62,035 bases of DNA from Bacteroidota bacterium. GTDB taxonomy: Bacteria; Bacteroidota; Bacteroidia; NS11-12g; UBA955. A program made the position numbers and the translations under genes. Under the pieces are notes generated by a model. It saw only the letters and a program-made list of their open reading frames with translations, was not told where the DNA came from and ran no database searches. This document shows, piece after piece, positions 1 through 9,286 of this stretch. The DNA is taken from the NCBI GenBank assembly GCA_025354385.1, contig JANXMZ010000018.1:1-62035 (forward strand), given 5' to 3'. Each line of letters starts with the position of its first letter. Within the stretch, counting starts at the first letter, position 1.

Positions 1-76
1 AGCCTGTGTCCGTTTTCCTTGATAGTGCAAAAATGGGGAATATCAAAACATGTTAAATAATAACCTAAAAATAAAC

Positions 77-136
77 AGCCTAAAAAATGTCCATTAGAAG
101 TAATCGTCTTAAAAATAGCCTAAAAAATGTCCATTA
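77..136. repeat. Two copies of a 20-bp direct repeat
   Basis: The same 20 bases (agcctaaaaaatgtccatta) occur at 77-96 and 117-136, a 40-bp period. A related start, agcctgtgtccgtt, stands at the first base of the window. No gene is visible in 1-250. Iterated end repeats like this are typical of IS21-type element ends, but the element body would lie outside the window, so this is only a suggestion. Confidence 0.6.
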
Positions 137-250
137 CTCCTTGTTTTTTAATTGCATCATGGTTGCTTTGTGATTGGGTTAAAATGCACCATTGTTTGTG
201 TTTTCTGCCAAGCAATAGAATAATTCACCAATTTTCCCAAAAGAAAACTT

Positions 251-3200
251 TTATCTCATGATTACAAATTTTTGATAGTATGTGCAATCGATAGTAACAA
301 TCTTAATGGAATAAATACCATTTTTTAAGTGATTAATGTTAATATAGTTTTGAGAAGAATTTTGCGTTATTAACTCCTGCCCCTGCAAATCAAAAATAGT
401 AATATTACAAATGTTTGTATTTTCATAAAGATTAATATTTAAAAGCTTGTCTGCAGGATTTGGATAAATCAATATACCAGATGAAATTATTTTATTGACA
501 TTGGACACAGGAAAAGCACTTCTTTTGATTTTTAATGTAAAATTATAATCCCCATAATCTAATTTGTTTTTTTGAATAACAAAATACAACGCTTTTTTGC
601 TCGTTGCCGAAACAAAGTTTATTATACTGTCTTCATGAAAATTAGAAAGATTTTGATTCTCGTCGGCATACAAAAATTTAGCACTAGCAAAAAGGCTGTC
701 ACTTAACGCTGAGTTATGGTTGTCAAATAGGTAAGACCTTATTTCATATTTATAACCACTGTCTAGGTCTAGCCTGAAATAATCTTTGTCAAGTCTCGTA
801 TGGAAATTTAATTTATCAAGTTTAATCAGAGATGTATCCGCTATTAAGTTGTACGTTATTTTACTTGCTTCTAAAAATGAATTATTGTCCTCGAACCTAT
901 CTGGTTTATGGATGGAATCACGTTCGACATGTAGAAGAAATTTATAAGTCCCCGTATCTCCAAATTTCTCAGATAGTTGAAAATAAACAGTATCTGAATT
1001 TTTTATAAAAATTACTCCAGGCACACTGTCAGTATAACTTCCATAATAGGTTTTACCATCTTTCGAATATTTATAAATTGCATCTGCACTATATGGCACA
1101 TTGTAATCATAGTTCATTTTATCTGTTAATTTCAGATTGAAATAATAATCATATCCATTTTCTAAAATGATTTTGAAATAATCAAATCTATCAGAATCTT
1201 TAGAGTGAAAATTGGCGTTTTTTGATATGAAATTAACCTTATTGTTTTTAAAGTTTAGTGGTATGTTATAAGCTTCTTTATATGTATTGTTTGGCTCATA
1301 TCTATCCGGAAGCGGTGGGCCAATAATGTAGAAACCATAGGGATAATAATTGTAAAGTTTTGAATACAGCATATGCCACTCATTTTCTTGCTCATTTTTA
1401 AAGTCAAGCACAAGCTTGTAAGCGCCCTGAGGTAAAATTGCTGGATAATAAGTGCAATTGCTCTTATAGCTGATCATACGAACACTATCAGGCTTAATGC
1501 CAATATTTTCCTTGCAATTCATCAAAACTTGGTGAAGGGATGTGTCTGATTCACTCATTAATTTTACCCGTATATCGCCTTTAAAAAGTTGATTACTCTT
1601 ATTGATTAAATAGGTATAAGTAGAAAATATGGTGTCACCTTGGGGCAACCTATCAATTGGATAGCCAATTCGTTTGGGCTCATAAATATATAGGATATCA
1701 TTGAAGAGCTCTATTCCTAAAGGTGGTTTTTTAACAAAGATACGGGTCATGTTTTTTAGGTTGACAGTTTCATCAACGGTCATCCAATTTTCATTCCCAT
1801 CAGCTAAATATTGTAGATGTAAAATGTAAGTGCCATCATATAAATTATAGTTTTTATTACATTGAAATGTAAGTTCATTTGCAAAGCTTTTGCCTTTTTC
1901 CAAAAACAATTCTTCTTTTAATCCAATAAGCTCAATTAAATTACATTTAACTGAATCGAATGCTACCACCCTGAGAGCGCCATTAAAATCTTTACTTGAA
2001 TTATTTTTTAAATTAACTTTTAAACTGAATGCATCACCATAACTTATTGTATCATTACTGAGGGTTTTTGAGGATAATTCAAGAGAGAAACGCTCGTTGT
2101 TTGCCGGCTCGATTCCAATTACGGCATATTGATTTGAAGTTAAACTAAAAACAGAATTAACACTTATTCTGTTAATAGAATAATAACCATTATAATAGCC
2201 ACCCCAACCAAAATTCATATGGAAATAATCGCTCTGGTCATACCCGTCACAAACATATGCATGTGCGTCATTGCCAGTTCCTCCGCATAAAAGTATGGGC
2301 CTTGCGGCATTTAGTTCAGTTTTTAACAGACTAACCCATGTGGCATCATCTCTAAACAAAGTATACAGAGTTTTTTTATAGCCAAAATAATTTTTCAATG
2401 CAAATTCTGCACTGCTTTTTCCTTGATTTTCTCCTACATTTTCACTGACAATAGCGGAACTTGCATTTGAGCCATAGTTCATATCAACTGATATTCCAAG
2501 GTCAGATATTAATTTCGTGATTTGGTATTTTTGAAAATTTGAAGAAGTATTATATAGCATGTTTGGCATTGAATCCCAAAAATATTTTTGCTTATAAAAA
2601 TAACAGGTCAGTTGTTTCGAATAATACTTGTAAGAATGCAGTCCTTCGCCTGAGCTGGGATAATTCCAATATTTCATTATCTGTCCCATCGCAATACTCA
2701 CACATCCTGCATATGTTTGAACATTCACATTATCTAACGGGCAAAGTGTCTGGTATAGTGGGGCCTGATCCCACATCGTGTTTATTAATGGATCAATTTT
2801 TTTAGCGAATGGTGCTGACATTGAAGATTTTTCATTTTCTATGTAATTCGCAAGATTAGCCCATTGGTCAGCTGTTTTTTGATCTTGCGCAATATTATTG
2901 GTGATGACAAACCCTATCTCTTCATTATAATTGTCCAGAATACTAATTACTTCCTTCGGGATATTTGTGCATTTGAATTTATTTAACAAAGAATACGCAA
3001 GAATAGGGGTGATTCGTTCGTCAGCTGCTACCATTATAAACCCACTATTATTTATCTCAAAAATATAATAAAAATTAGTAACGGATTTAGGTTTGGAAAT
3101 TCCTTCATTAGTTGAATATCTATAGATTAAATTAAGTGTTATATTTTCAGATTTTAGCCCAGCATTTTTAATTAAAAAATTTTTAGCCACTATTTTTGCT

Positions 3201-3274
3201 TTGACACTGTCAACAGCTGTAGCATGCAATGCAATCGCAAGCATCATGCAAAATATAAATAGTACTTTCTTCAT
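251..3274 (-). CDS. Secreted C10 (streptopain-like) cysteine protease with T9SS sorting tail
   Basis: This is a predicted secreted cysteine endopeptidase of peptidase family C10. An N-terminal signal peptide (about residues 1-20) is followed by an inhibitory Spi-type propeptide (about 25-150). The catalytic part follows, with Cys191 in AGCVSIAMGQ, His338 in GNDAHAY and the family hallmark MNFGWGG (353-359). The region around 390-640 has beta-rich CARDB-like stretches. Two segments opening DRYEPNN (about 655) and DRFEDNN (about 791) resemble bacterial pre-peptidase C-terminal domains. The last 76 residues (YPNPA... ending KFVIMR) are a type A T9SS C-terminal domain, so the protein should cross the outer membrane by the Por system and be anchored or released. 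At 1007 residues it is longer than minimal streptopain. It stands alone, divergent from the DUF2480 gene. The family call is secure; the substrate is unknown. Confidence 0.9.
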   Translation of the reverse strand: MKKVLFIFCMMLAIALHATAVDSVKAKIVAKNFLIKNAGLKSENITLNLIYRYSTNEGISKPKSVTNFYYIFEINNSGFIMVAADERITPILAYSLLNKFKCTNIPKEVISILDNYNEEIGFVITNNIAQDQKTADQWANLANYIENEKSSMSAPFAKKIDPLINTMWDQAPLYQTLCPLDNVNVQTYAGCVSIAMGQIMKYWNYPSSGEGLHSYKYYSKQLTCYFYKQKYFWDSMPNMLYNTSSNFQKYQITKLISDLGISVDMNYGSNASSAIVSENVGENQGKSSAEFALKNYFGYKKTLYTLFRDDATWVSLLKTELNAARPILLCGGTGNDAHAYVCDGYDQSDYFHMNFGWGGYYNGYYSINRISVNSVFSLTSNQYAVIGIEPANNERFSLELSSKTLSNDTISYGDAFSLKVNLKNNSSKDFNGALRVVAFDSVKCNLIELIGLKEELFLEKGKSFANELTFQCNKNYNLYDGTYILHLQYLADGNENWMTVDETVNLKNMTRIFVKKPPLGIELFNDILYIYEPKRIGYPIDRLPQGDTIFSTYTYLINKSNQLFKGDIRVKLMSESDTSLHQVLMNCKENIGIKPDSVRMISYKSNCTYYPAILPQGAYKLVLDFKNEQENEWHMLYSKLYNYYPYGFYIIGPPLPDRYEPNNTYKEAYNIPLNFKNNKVNFISKNANFHSKDSDRFDYFKIILENGYDYYFNLKLTDKMNYDYNVPYSADAIYKYSKDGKTYYGSYTDSVPGVIFIKNSDTVYFQLSEKFGDTGTYKFLLHVERDSIHKPDRFEDNNSFLEASKITYNLIADTSLIKLDKLNFHTRLDKDYFRLDLDSGYKYEIRSYLFDNHNSALSDSLFASAKFLYADENQNLSNFHEDSIINFVSATSKKALYFVIQKNKLDYGDYNFTLKIKRSAFPVSNVNKIISSGILIYPNPADKLLNINLYENTNICNITIFDLQGQELITQNSSQNYININHLKNGIYSIKIVTIDCTYYQKFVIMR

Positions 3275-3569
3275 AATAGCAAAAACATGGTTAGATTGTC
3301 AAAACTACAAATAAATTCGGAGCTAGACCTTGTTTTGCTTATTGAAAGTTTTAAATAATTGATATTCATTTGCTTGATATGCTTTTAAATTATACTAAAG
3401 TAAGAATTTTCCAAAAATTTAGAATAGAACTAAAAGTGTTTACAAATGAATACTACTTTTTTTATTGTGAGCCATTCTTGGTTTTTTTTTGCTCCGCAAG
3501 ATAATCGTTGTCCAACAATTTTAAATCCCCTCATTGTTTTTTTCAATACCATTTCAAAAATTAAAGCCT
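3275..3569. other. Divergent intergenic region
   Basis: About 300 bases lie between the divergent C10 protease and DUF2480 genes. I see AT-rich sequence, no convincing hairpin and no conserved small gene. The only clear signal is the minus-7 box for the DUF2480 gene at its right edge. Confidence 0.6.
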
Positions 3570-3577
3570 TAAATTTG
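3570..3577 (+). promoter_or_regulatory. Minus-7 promoter element (TAAATTTG), leaderless spacing
   Basis: This is a perfect match to the Bacteroidota consensus TAnnTTTG. Only four bases separate it from the ATG at 3582, so transcription is predicted to begin at or next to the start codon. Confidence 0.65.
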
Positions 3578-3581
3578 TAGT

Positions 3582-4091
3582 ATGCAAGTGGAAGAAATCC
3601 AGAATAAAGTAGCACAAAGTGGTTTGGTAACCTTCAATCTCGAAGAGATGATAGATACAGCCCCTCAAATGCTCATTGATATTAAGGACCAACTATACAT
3701 GGGCCTCATGTTAAAAGAAAAGGAATTCAGAACTTTTATTAAAGAACACAATTGGGCCCAATACCAAGGTGCCAATGTGGCCATTATTTGCAGTACCGAT
3801 GCCATAGTGCCTACTTGGGCTTATATGTTAATGGCCAATAAACTCAGTGGCATTGCCAAAAATGCAGTGTTCGGTACTTTAGAAACCTTGCAACAAATCT
3901 TGTTCGAAACCAGAATCCACGCGTTAGATATAAGCGCCTATACCGACCAACGTGTAGTGGTGAAAGGTTGCAGCGACCAACCAGTGCCAGTAAGTGCCTA
4001 TGTAGCTTTAACCACCAAACTAACCCCAGTGGTTAAAACACTGATGTTTGGCGAGCCTTGCAGCACAGTGCCAATTTATAAAAAAGGGTAA
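3582..4091 (+). CDS. DUF2480 family protein
   Basis: This 169-residue soluble protein is recognisable as the Bacteroidota family DUF2480. It opens with the conserved VEEIQNKVAQSGLVTFNLEE stretch, followed by ICSTDAIVPTWAYMLMANKL (about 67-87), the feature I associate most with the family. There is no signal peptide or membrane segment. The function is unknown. It is monocistronic and converges on accA with a 29-base gap. The start is fixed by a promoter box ending four bases upstream. Confidence 0.85.
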   Translation: MQVEEIQNKVAQSGLVTFNLEEMIDTAPQMLIDIKDQLYMGLMLKEKEFRTFIKEHNWAQYQGANVAIICSTDAIVPTWAYMLMANKLSGIAKNAVFGTLETLQQILFETRIHALDISAYTDQRVVVKGCSDQPVPVSAYVALTTKLTPVVKTLMFGEPCSTVPIYKKG

Positions 4092-4120
4092 AAAAGGAGT
4101 TTGCTAAGAATAAATTTTCA

Positions 4121-5080
4121 CTAGCTAACACCTTCTTCTTCCACCACACCCATTGCGCTGAATTTTCCAATTCTTTCGTTAATCAAGGCATCGGTATCTT
4201 TATCTTTTAAAGCTTTGTATTGCTTCTTAATTTCTTTTCTAAGGGTCTCTACCATTTGAGGAATATTGGTGTGTGCACCACCCAATGGCTCTTCAATAAT
4301 GCCATCAATCAAACCGTTCTTCAACATGTCGTTGGCCGTTAATTTAAGGGCATCGGCTGCTTTCTCCTTCATGTCCCAAGTGCGCCACAAAATAGAGGAA
4401 CAACTCTCTGGTGAAATAACAGAATACCAAGTGTTCTGCATCATCAATACACGGTCGCCAACCCCAATGCCTAAAGCACCACCACTGGCACCTTCGCCAA
4501 TCACAATGCAAATAATAGGCACTTTCAGTACTGACATTTCCAACAGGTTTCGGGCAATTGCTTCACCTTGTCCTCTCTCTTCGGCTTCTAAGCCAGGGGA
4601 GGCGCCAGGAGTATCTATCAAAGTAATAATTGGACGATTGAATTTTTCTGCCATCTTCATCAAACGCAAAGCTTTTCTATAACCCTCGGGGTTCGGCATG
4701 CCGAAATTTCTAAATTGTCTTTCTTTGGTATTTCTGCCCTTTTGCTGACCAATGAATAGATAAGATTGCCCATCGATGCTGCCAAAACCACCAACCATTG
4801 CTTTATCGTCTTTCACATTGCGGTCGCCATGAATTTCAACAAAATCATTGCACAAGCCATTGATATAATCCAAGGTATAGGGTCTATCCGGATGACGGGA
4901 AATTTGAACTTTCTGCCAGCCAGTTAAATGACTGTAAATGTTTTTTTTAGTCTCCTCTATTTTTTCAGTTAAAGAAGCAATGGTATCTGTCATGTTTACC
5001 TTGCCTTTGGCGTGAGTTTCCTGCGCTTTTTCAAGCTGTTCAATCAATTCCTGTATGGGTTTTTCAAAATCAAAAAACAT
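4121..5080 (-). CDS. accA: Acetyl-CoA carboxylase carboxyltransferase subunit alpha
   Basis: AccA pairs with AccD to move the carboxyl group from carboxybiotin to acetyl-CoA, the committed step of fatty acid synthesis. The 319-residue length is normal. The N-terminal helical region is followed by the carboxyltransferase core with [22 protein letters not shown] (about 162-183) and [20 protein letters not shown] (about 198-217), which form the acyl-CoA site and oxyanion holes. accD is not in the window, as is usual in this phylum. The gene lies about 100 bases downstream of dtd on the same strand. A near-consensus promoter (TATTTTCG on the minus strand) lies upstream. Confidence 0.97.
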   Translation of the reverse strand: MFFDFEKPIQELIEQLEKAQETHAKGKVNMTDTIASLTEKIEETKKNIYSHLTGWQKVQISRHPDRPYTLDYINGLCNDFVEIHGDRNVKDDKAMVGGFGSIDGQSYLFIGQQKGRNTKERQFRNFGMPNPEGYRKALRLMKMAEKFNRPIITLIDTPGASPGLEAEERGQGEAIARNLLEMSVLKVPIICIVIGEGASGGALGIGVGDRVLMMQNTWYSVISPESCSSILWRTWDMKEKAADALKLTANDMLKNGLIDGIIEEPLGGAHTNIPQMVETLRKEIKKQYKALKDKDTDALINERIGKFSAMGVVEEEGVS

Positions 5081-5179
5081 AATATTTATTGCTATCGGTC
5101 ATGCGAAAATATGAAAATAAAATTAAATCAATCATTAAATAAGATAAAGTCCTTATTTAAGGCATTTTTTTTTGCTTAA

Positions 5180-5632
5180 TTAAGACGCTTTATTGCTATC
5201 TATCACAATTGTGACAGGGCCATCGTTCACCAATTCAATTTGCATATCGGCACCAAATACCCCCGTGGCGATTGTCTTTTCGCTGAGTGAAGAGAGTTGC
5301 GAAATAAAGTATTCGTAAAGTGGTATGGCTTTTTCTGGTCGCGCAGCTTGTATATAGGAGGGACGATTGCCTTTCACTGTATCGGCATAAAGTGTAAACT
5401 GGCTCACCACCATGAGCTCTGCATTTACATCGGCCTGACTTAAATTCATTTTACCAGCTTCATCATTAAAAATGCGCAAATCTTTGATTTTATTGCAGAG
5501 ATAATCAGCTTCTTTTTCTGTATCGCTTTCGTGTACTCCCAAAAGAATCATTAAGCCTTTGTTGATACTGCTGTACATTGTACCTTCAATACTAACAACA
5601 GCATGGTTTACACGCTGAATCACCACTTTCAT
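5180..5632 (-). CDS. dtd: D-aminoacyl-tRNA deacylase
   Basis: Dtd hydrolyses D-aminoacyl-tRNA (and Gly-tRNAAla), proofreading chirality during translation. The 150-residue length is standard. Both signature motifs are present: SQFT at 77-80 and NDGPVT at 136-141, which supplies the Gly-cisPro chiral filter. The start overlaps the stop of the upstream barrel-protein gene by four bases (ATGA), so the two are translationally coupled. Confidence 0.96.
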   Translation of the reverse strand: MKVVIQRVNHAVVSIEGTMYSSINKGLMILLGVHESDTEKEADYLCNKIKDLRIFNDEAGKMNLSQADVNAELMVVSQFTLYADTVKGNRPSYIQAARPEKAIPLYEYFISQLSSLSEKTIATGVFGADMQIELVNDGPVTIVIDSNKAS

Positions 5633-6402
5633 TCGTTAGATTTTTTGTTTTCTGGTTTTATAATAAAACCGACTTCTAAAGTCAGGGCATAAAGATGATG
5701 TCTTTCATTTCCATAGTTAGCATTCAACAGTGGGATATTGAGGCTTGGTTGAACAAAAATAAAAGTATTTTTCCTATCTATCAGATTCTCCAATCGAAAA
5801 CCTGTATTGAAATTGGCGTTGAATAAACCTCGATTATCATCCTTGTCTTTCAGCTTAAATACATTTTTACCATAGGCAGAAAAGCCGTGTAACACTGCTC
5901 TAATATCATGGTGTATTAAACCAGAAACAGAACCGCCAATATTCCAATATATTTTAGATGCTTTTTTAGAATTACCACTAATTTGGATGGAGTACAATAC
6001 TGGAATTGTTAAATATTGATAACGATAATTAAAATTAATATAGTTGTTACCCGTTTGCGAAAGGTCGTTCATGACGCCAATTTCTGGATGAAGCACATCC
6101 ATGAATTTGTAATTTTCGTGTTTACGTGTGAAACCGAAATTATTGAATTGTAGTCCAAATAATAACTTGCTATTATTATTCAGTTCCATGCCATATAAAG
6201 CACTAGCACCAATGGCGTTGCGCCAACGGTCTTGTTTTTTTAATGAATCTTTAAGTTCAGAGGAAGCAGAAAAATTAAAAGTATTAAAGCTATTGCTCCA
6301 AGTGGGTGCTACTGCAAAATACCAAGCACCTTTTATTTTTTGAGCAAGGTTAGCTTGAAAAAATCCGAATATGCAAATAAAGTAGAGGAGTGATTTTTTC
6401 AT
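5629..6402 (-). CDS. Outer-membrane beta-barrel protein, PorT-like
   Basis: This 257-residue protein has a signal peptide ending near residue 20 (FFQANLAQ). It then alternates amphipathic strands rich in Asn, Tyr, Phe and Gly, and the last residues form a final barrel strand (LYALTLEVGFII). It fits the broad outer-membrane beta-barrel (PorT/OMP_b-brl) group, with no diagnostic catalytic motif. It is the first gene of a unit with dtd and overlaps dtd by four bases. The physiological role cannot be read from the sequence. Confidence 0.7.
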   Translation of the reverse strand: MKKSLLYFICIFGFFQANLAQKIKGAWYFAVAPTWSNSFNTFNFSASSELKDSLKKQDRWRNAIGASALYGMELNNNSKLLFGLQFNNFGFTRKHENYKFMDVLHPEIGVMNDLSQTGNNYINFNYRYQYLTIPVLYSIQISGNSKKASKIYWNIGGSVSGLIHHDIRAVLHGFSAYGKNVFKLKDKDDNRGLFNANFNTGFRLENLIDRKNTFIFVQPSLNIPLLNANYGNERHHLYALTLEVGFIIKPENKKSNE

Positions 6403-6424
6403 AATTAGAAGAAATATAAATTTA

Positions 6425-6449
6425 AATTAGTCAATAATGTTGACTAATT
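6425..6449 (-). terminator. Hairpin just after pdhB
   Basis: Perfect 10-bp inverted arms (AATTAGTCAA / TTGACTAATT) with a 5-base loop lie three bases beyond the pdhB stop. The downstream tract on the minus strand is AT-rich but not a clean T run, so this may be a weak terminator or a processing/attenuation hairpin before the barrel-dtd unit. Confidence 0.5.
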
Positions 6450-6452
6450 ATT

Positions 6453-7433
6453 TTAAGCTTTATAGGTAACCGCTTTAACAGCTTCTACTATTTTGGCCAC
6501 ATCTGGCAAGAAAGCATCTACAAGGGTAGGTGCATATGGCAAAGGTACATCTCTCGTTGTTATTCTGCGTATAGGGGCATCTAAATAATCGAAACCATGT
6601 CTTTGCACCTGATAGGTAATTTCGCTGGAGATGGAAGCCAAAGGCCAAGCTTCTTCAACAATTACTAAGCGGTTGGTTTTTTTAATAGATTCTATGATGG
6701 TGGCATGGTCGAGCGGTCGGACAGTTCTCAAGTCAATCACTTCTGCATGGATACCTTGTTCTTCTAGGGCTTTAACGGCATCGTACACACGCAACATCAT
6801 TTTACCGAAGGATACAATGGTAACATCCGTTCCTTCTTTCGCAACATGGGCCTTGCCTAATTCTAAAATATATTCTTCTTCTGGTACCTCGCCTTTGAAG
6901 CCATACATCTGTTCGCTTTCCATAAAAATAATAGGGTTGCCATCGCGTATTGAAGCTTTTAACAAACCTTTTGCATCATATGGGTTAGAAGGTACTACCA
7001 CTTTTAATCCAGGAGTATTGGCATACCAATTTTCAAAATTTTGGGAATGTTGAGCGCCTAATTGACCTGCACTCCCAGTTGGTCCTCTAAATACCATGTG
7101 GCATTTGTATTGACCGGCTGTCATGCTATTCATTTTGGCTGCGCTGTTGATGATTTGATCAATTGCTACTAACGAGAAATTAAAAGTCATAAATTCAACA
7201 ATAGGAATTAGTCCGTTCATTGCAGCACCTACTGCTATACCGGCAAAACCAAGCTCTGCAATGGGGGTGTCTATCACTCTTTTGGCACCAAATTCAGCCA
7301 ACATGCCTTGACTAACTTTATATGCACCATTGTATTCTGCTACTTCTTCACCTATTAAGAAAATGCGGTCGTTGTTGCGCATTTCTTCGTTCATGGCTTC
7401 TCTTAAGGCTTCGCGAAATTGAATCTCTCTCAT
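6453..7433 (-). CDS. pdhB: Pyruvate dehydrogenase E1 component subunit beta
   Basis: This is the beta chain of the alpha2beta2 E1 enzyme, which decarboxylates pyruvate with thiamine diphosphate and passes the acetyl unit to E2 lipoyl domains. The 326-residue length is typical. MREIQFREALREAMNEEM opens the protein. The cofactor-activating Glu60 lies in TPIAELGF. The VPSNPYDAKGLL segment (about 157-168) and the C-terminal transketolase domain (VIDLRTVRPLD, VEEAWP) are intact. The alpha subunit and E2 are not adjacent, a common Bacteroidota arrangement. The gene has its own promoter and a hairpin downstream. Confidence 0.93.
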   Translation of the reverse strand: MREIQFREALREAMNEEMRNNDRIFLIGEEVAEYNGAYKVSQGMLAEFGAKRVIDTPIAELGFAGIAVGAAMNGLIPIVEFMTFNFSLVAIDQIINSAAKMNSMTAGQYKCHMVFRGPTGSAGQLGAQHSQNFENWYANTPGLKVVVPSNPYDAKGLLKASIRDGNPIIFMESEQMYGFKGEVPEEEYILELGKAHVAKEGTDVTIVSFGKMMLRVYDAVKALEEQGIHAEVIDLRTVRPLDHATIIESIKKTNRLVIVEEAWPLASISSEITYQVQRHGFDYLDAPIRRITTRDVPLPYAPTLVDAFLPDVAKIVEAVKAVTYKA

Positions 7434-7452
7434 TATTATTTGGAATAAATGG

Positions 7453-7460
7453 CAAAAATA
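7453..7460 (-). promoter_or_regulatory. Minus-7 element for pdhB (TATTTTTG)
   Basis: A perfect TAnnTTTG on the minus strand, 19 bases before the pdhB ATG. Confidence 0.6.
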
Positions 7461-7559
7461 AGGTTTCTAAATGAAATATTGAAGGTAAAAATTGAATACA
7501 AAATCAAAGGGGAAAATGCAGCTATTAAATCCTTCCTGTACGGAAATAAATTGAATTAT

Positions 7560-8159
7560 TTAATCCAAATCCTCAAACAATTCATCTACCGAAAAATTAA
7601 TTTCTGCAAATAAGGGACTCATTAATTGTTGGCCCACTGTATAGGGTTTGTGTCCAACGAATTTGCCATTTACTAAGCTGTATATTAATATCAGTCTTTC
7701 CACTGGGTCTATCATCCAATATTCTTTCACCCCACTTTCTTCGTATAAATCAAATTTGGTAGCTGTATCGTGTTTAGAATTGCCTGGCGAAAGTATTTCG
7801 ACTATTAAATCGGGGGTGCCATCGCAACCTTGTTCATCGATTTTTTGAGGGTTACAGATGATACATAAATCGGGCTGCACAACAGTGGTGTCTTTTTTCG
7901 CTGAAGGAATCGGTAAACGGACATCAAAAGGAGCTATAAATACATTGCACTTTTTACCTTTATAGATTGGGCCAATGATTAAGTGTAGATTGCCAAGTAC
8001 TCTTTGGTGGCGTACATTTGGCCCTGGGCTCATAGGAAAAATTTTGCCTCTAATTAATTCCAATCTTTCAGAAAATTGCCAACGCATGTAATCCCAATAG
8101 GTGTAACTCCCATTCTTATCTAAAATTTGATAGTCGGTAATTGGCTCGTTTACTTCCAT
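7560..8159 (-). CDS. Uma2 family (DUF820) putative endonuclease
   Basis: This 199-residue protein of the Uma2/DUF820 family has a PD-(D/E)XK nuclease fold. Key parts are GTPDLIVEILSPGNSKHDTATK (about 115-136) with the conserved Asp and Glu, and EYWMIDPVERLILIY (about 146-160). Family members are often numerous in cyanobacteria and Bacteroidota and are annotated as restriction-endonuclease-like. Biological substrates are mostly unknown, and no methyltransferase partner lies next to it. It has its own promoter, separated from rpoD by a terminator. Confidence 0.85.
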   Translation of the reverse strand: MEVNEPITDYQILDKNGSYTYWDYMRWQFSERLELIRGKIFPMSPGPNVRHQRVLGNLHLIIGPIYKGKKCNVFIAPFDVRLPIPSAKKDTTVVQPDLCIICNPQKIDEQGCDGTPDLIVEILSPGNSKHDTATKFDLYEESGVKEYWMIDPVERLILIYSLVNGKFVGHKPYTVGQQLMSPLFAEINFSVDELFEDLD

Positions 8160-8167
8160 CCTTTCTA

Positions 8168-8175
8168 CAAAATTA
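8168..8175 (-). promoter_or_regulatory. Minus-7 element for the Uma2 gene (TAATTTTG)
   Basis: A perfect TAnnTTTG on the minus strand, eight bases before the ATG. It lies beyond the rpoD terminator, so the Uma2 gene is transcribed independently. Confidence 0.55.
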
Positions 8176-8187
8176 AGAATTAAATCA

Positions 8188-8222
8188 CAAAAAAAAAAAG
8201 AGCACTTCGCAGCACTCTTTTT
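8188..8222 (-). terminator. Rho-independent terminator of rpoD
   Basis: On the minus strand the sequence is AAAAAGAGTGCT, tetraloop GCGA, AGTGCTCTTTTT, then about a dozen T in all. The 12-bp stem contains two G:U pairs. It lies 19 bases after the sigma factor stop codon. Confidence 0.85.
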
Positions 8223-8240
8223 AAATATTGAATCGTAAAA

Positions 8241-9104
8241 TTATCCTAAATAGGTTTTAAGAATTTTGCTTTTAGAAGATTTACGCAATCTTCTTAAAGC
8301 TTTTTCTTTAATCTGACGAACACGTTCGCGGGTTAATCCTACTTTTTCAGAAATATCTTCCAATGTATGAGCAGGACCGCCATCTAAACCGTAATAGAAA
8401 CGCAATACATCACGTTCTTTTTCACTCAAGGTTGAAATAACACGGTTAATCTCTTTTTGCAATGATTCGTTCATCAAAGGCATATCTGGGTTTGGCTCGT
8501 CGTTATTATCAAGCACTCCAAGTAATGTGTTGTCTTCACCTTCTGTCAAAGGTGCATCTATCGATAAATGTCTGCCACTTGATTTCATGGCATTTTCCAC
8601 CTCTATCAATGGAATTTCTAGCACGGTAGCAATTTCTTCTGCAGTTGGTTCACGTTCAAATTCTTGTTCTAATTTAGCAGCAGCAGCGCTGATTCTGCCA
8701 ATAGAGCCTACTTTGTTCAATGGCAAACGCACAATACGCGATTGGTCGGCCAAAGCTTGTAAAATCGATTGACGGATCCACCACACGGCATAAGAAATGA
8801 ATTTGAAACCACGGGTTTCATCGAATCTTTTAGCGGCTTTAATCAACCCTAAGTTACCTTCGTTAATTAAATCACCAAGGGTTAAACCTTGATTTTGATA
8901 TTGTTTACTAACAGAAACAACAAAACGCAAATTGGCATTTACCAGTTTCTCTAAAGCAGCTTGGTCGCCTTCCCTAATTCTGCGAGCCAATTCTACTTCT
9001 TCTTGTGCATCAATCATCTGCACTTTCGAAATTTCATTTAAATATTTGTCAAGCGATTTGTTCTCGCGATTGGTAAACTGTTTGGATATCTTAAGTTGTC
9101 TCAT
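8241..9104 (-). CDS. rpoD: Primary RNA polymerase sigma factor (RpoD/SigA)
   Basis: This is the housekeeping sigma-70 of the short Bacteroidota form: 287 residues, without region 1.1. Region 1.2/2.1 starts near [11 protein letters not shown]. Region 2 contains the minus-10-binding helix [15 protein letters not shown] (about 100-115). Regions 3 and 4 follow, ending in a helix-turn-helix ([27 protein letters not shown]). It is the factor expected to read the TAnnTTTG boxes in this window. It has its own promoter, a leader of about 50 bases and a strong terminator, so it is a single-gene unit. Confidence 0.96.
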   Translation of the reverse strand: MRQLKISKQFTNRENKSLDKYLNEISKVQMIDAQEEVELARRIREGDQAALEKLVNANLRFVVSVSKQYQNQGLTLGDLINEGNLGLIKAAKRFDETRGFKFISYAVWWIRQSILQALADQSRIVRLPLNKVGSIGRISAAAAKLEQEFEREPTAEEIATVLEIPLIEVENAMKSSGRHLSIDAPLTEGEDNTLLGVLDNNDEPNPDMPLMNESLQKEINRVISTLSEKERDVLRFYYGLDGGPAHTLEDISEKVGLTRERVRQIKEKALRRLRKSSKSKILKTYLG

Positions 9105-9159
9105 TTATTTATTGCGCTATTATACAGGGTCTAAGGTTTTTTTAAAAATTAAAAGGCTG

Positions 9160-9167
9160 CAAATATA
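9160..9167 (-). promoter_or_regulatory. Minus-7 element for rpoD (TATATTTG)
   Basis: A perfect TAnnTTTG on the minus strand, 55 bases before the rpoD ATG. Transcription should begin a few bases inside, giving a leader of about 50 bases. Confidence 0.6.
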
Positions 9168-9286
9168 CAATAAACTCACTAAACTCCTAAAAAATGAGAG
9201 GGTTTGCAACTTCTCTTTAAGCTGCAAAAATTAGACCAAAAAGGATAAAAGTCAGTTTTTTATTTTAAGATAAGATGTACATATAT

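Noticed and set aside
5100..5180. Palindrome CCTTATTTAAGG followed by a T run, as a terminator
   Set aside because: The T run is on the plus strand, where no gene reads through; both flanking genes are minus strand and the stem is short.
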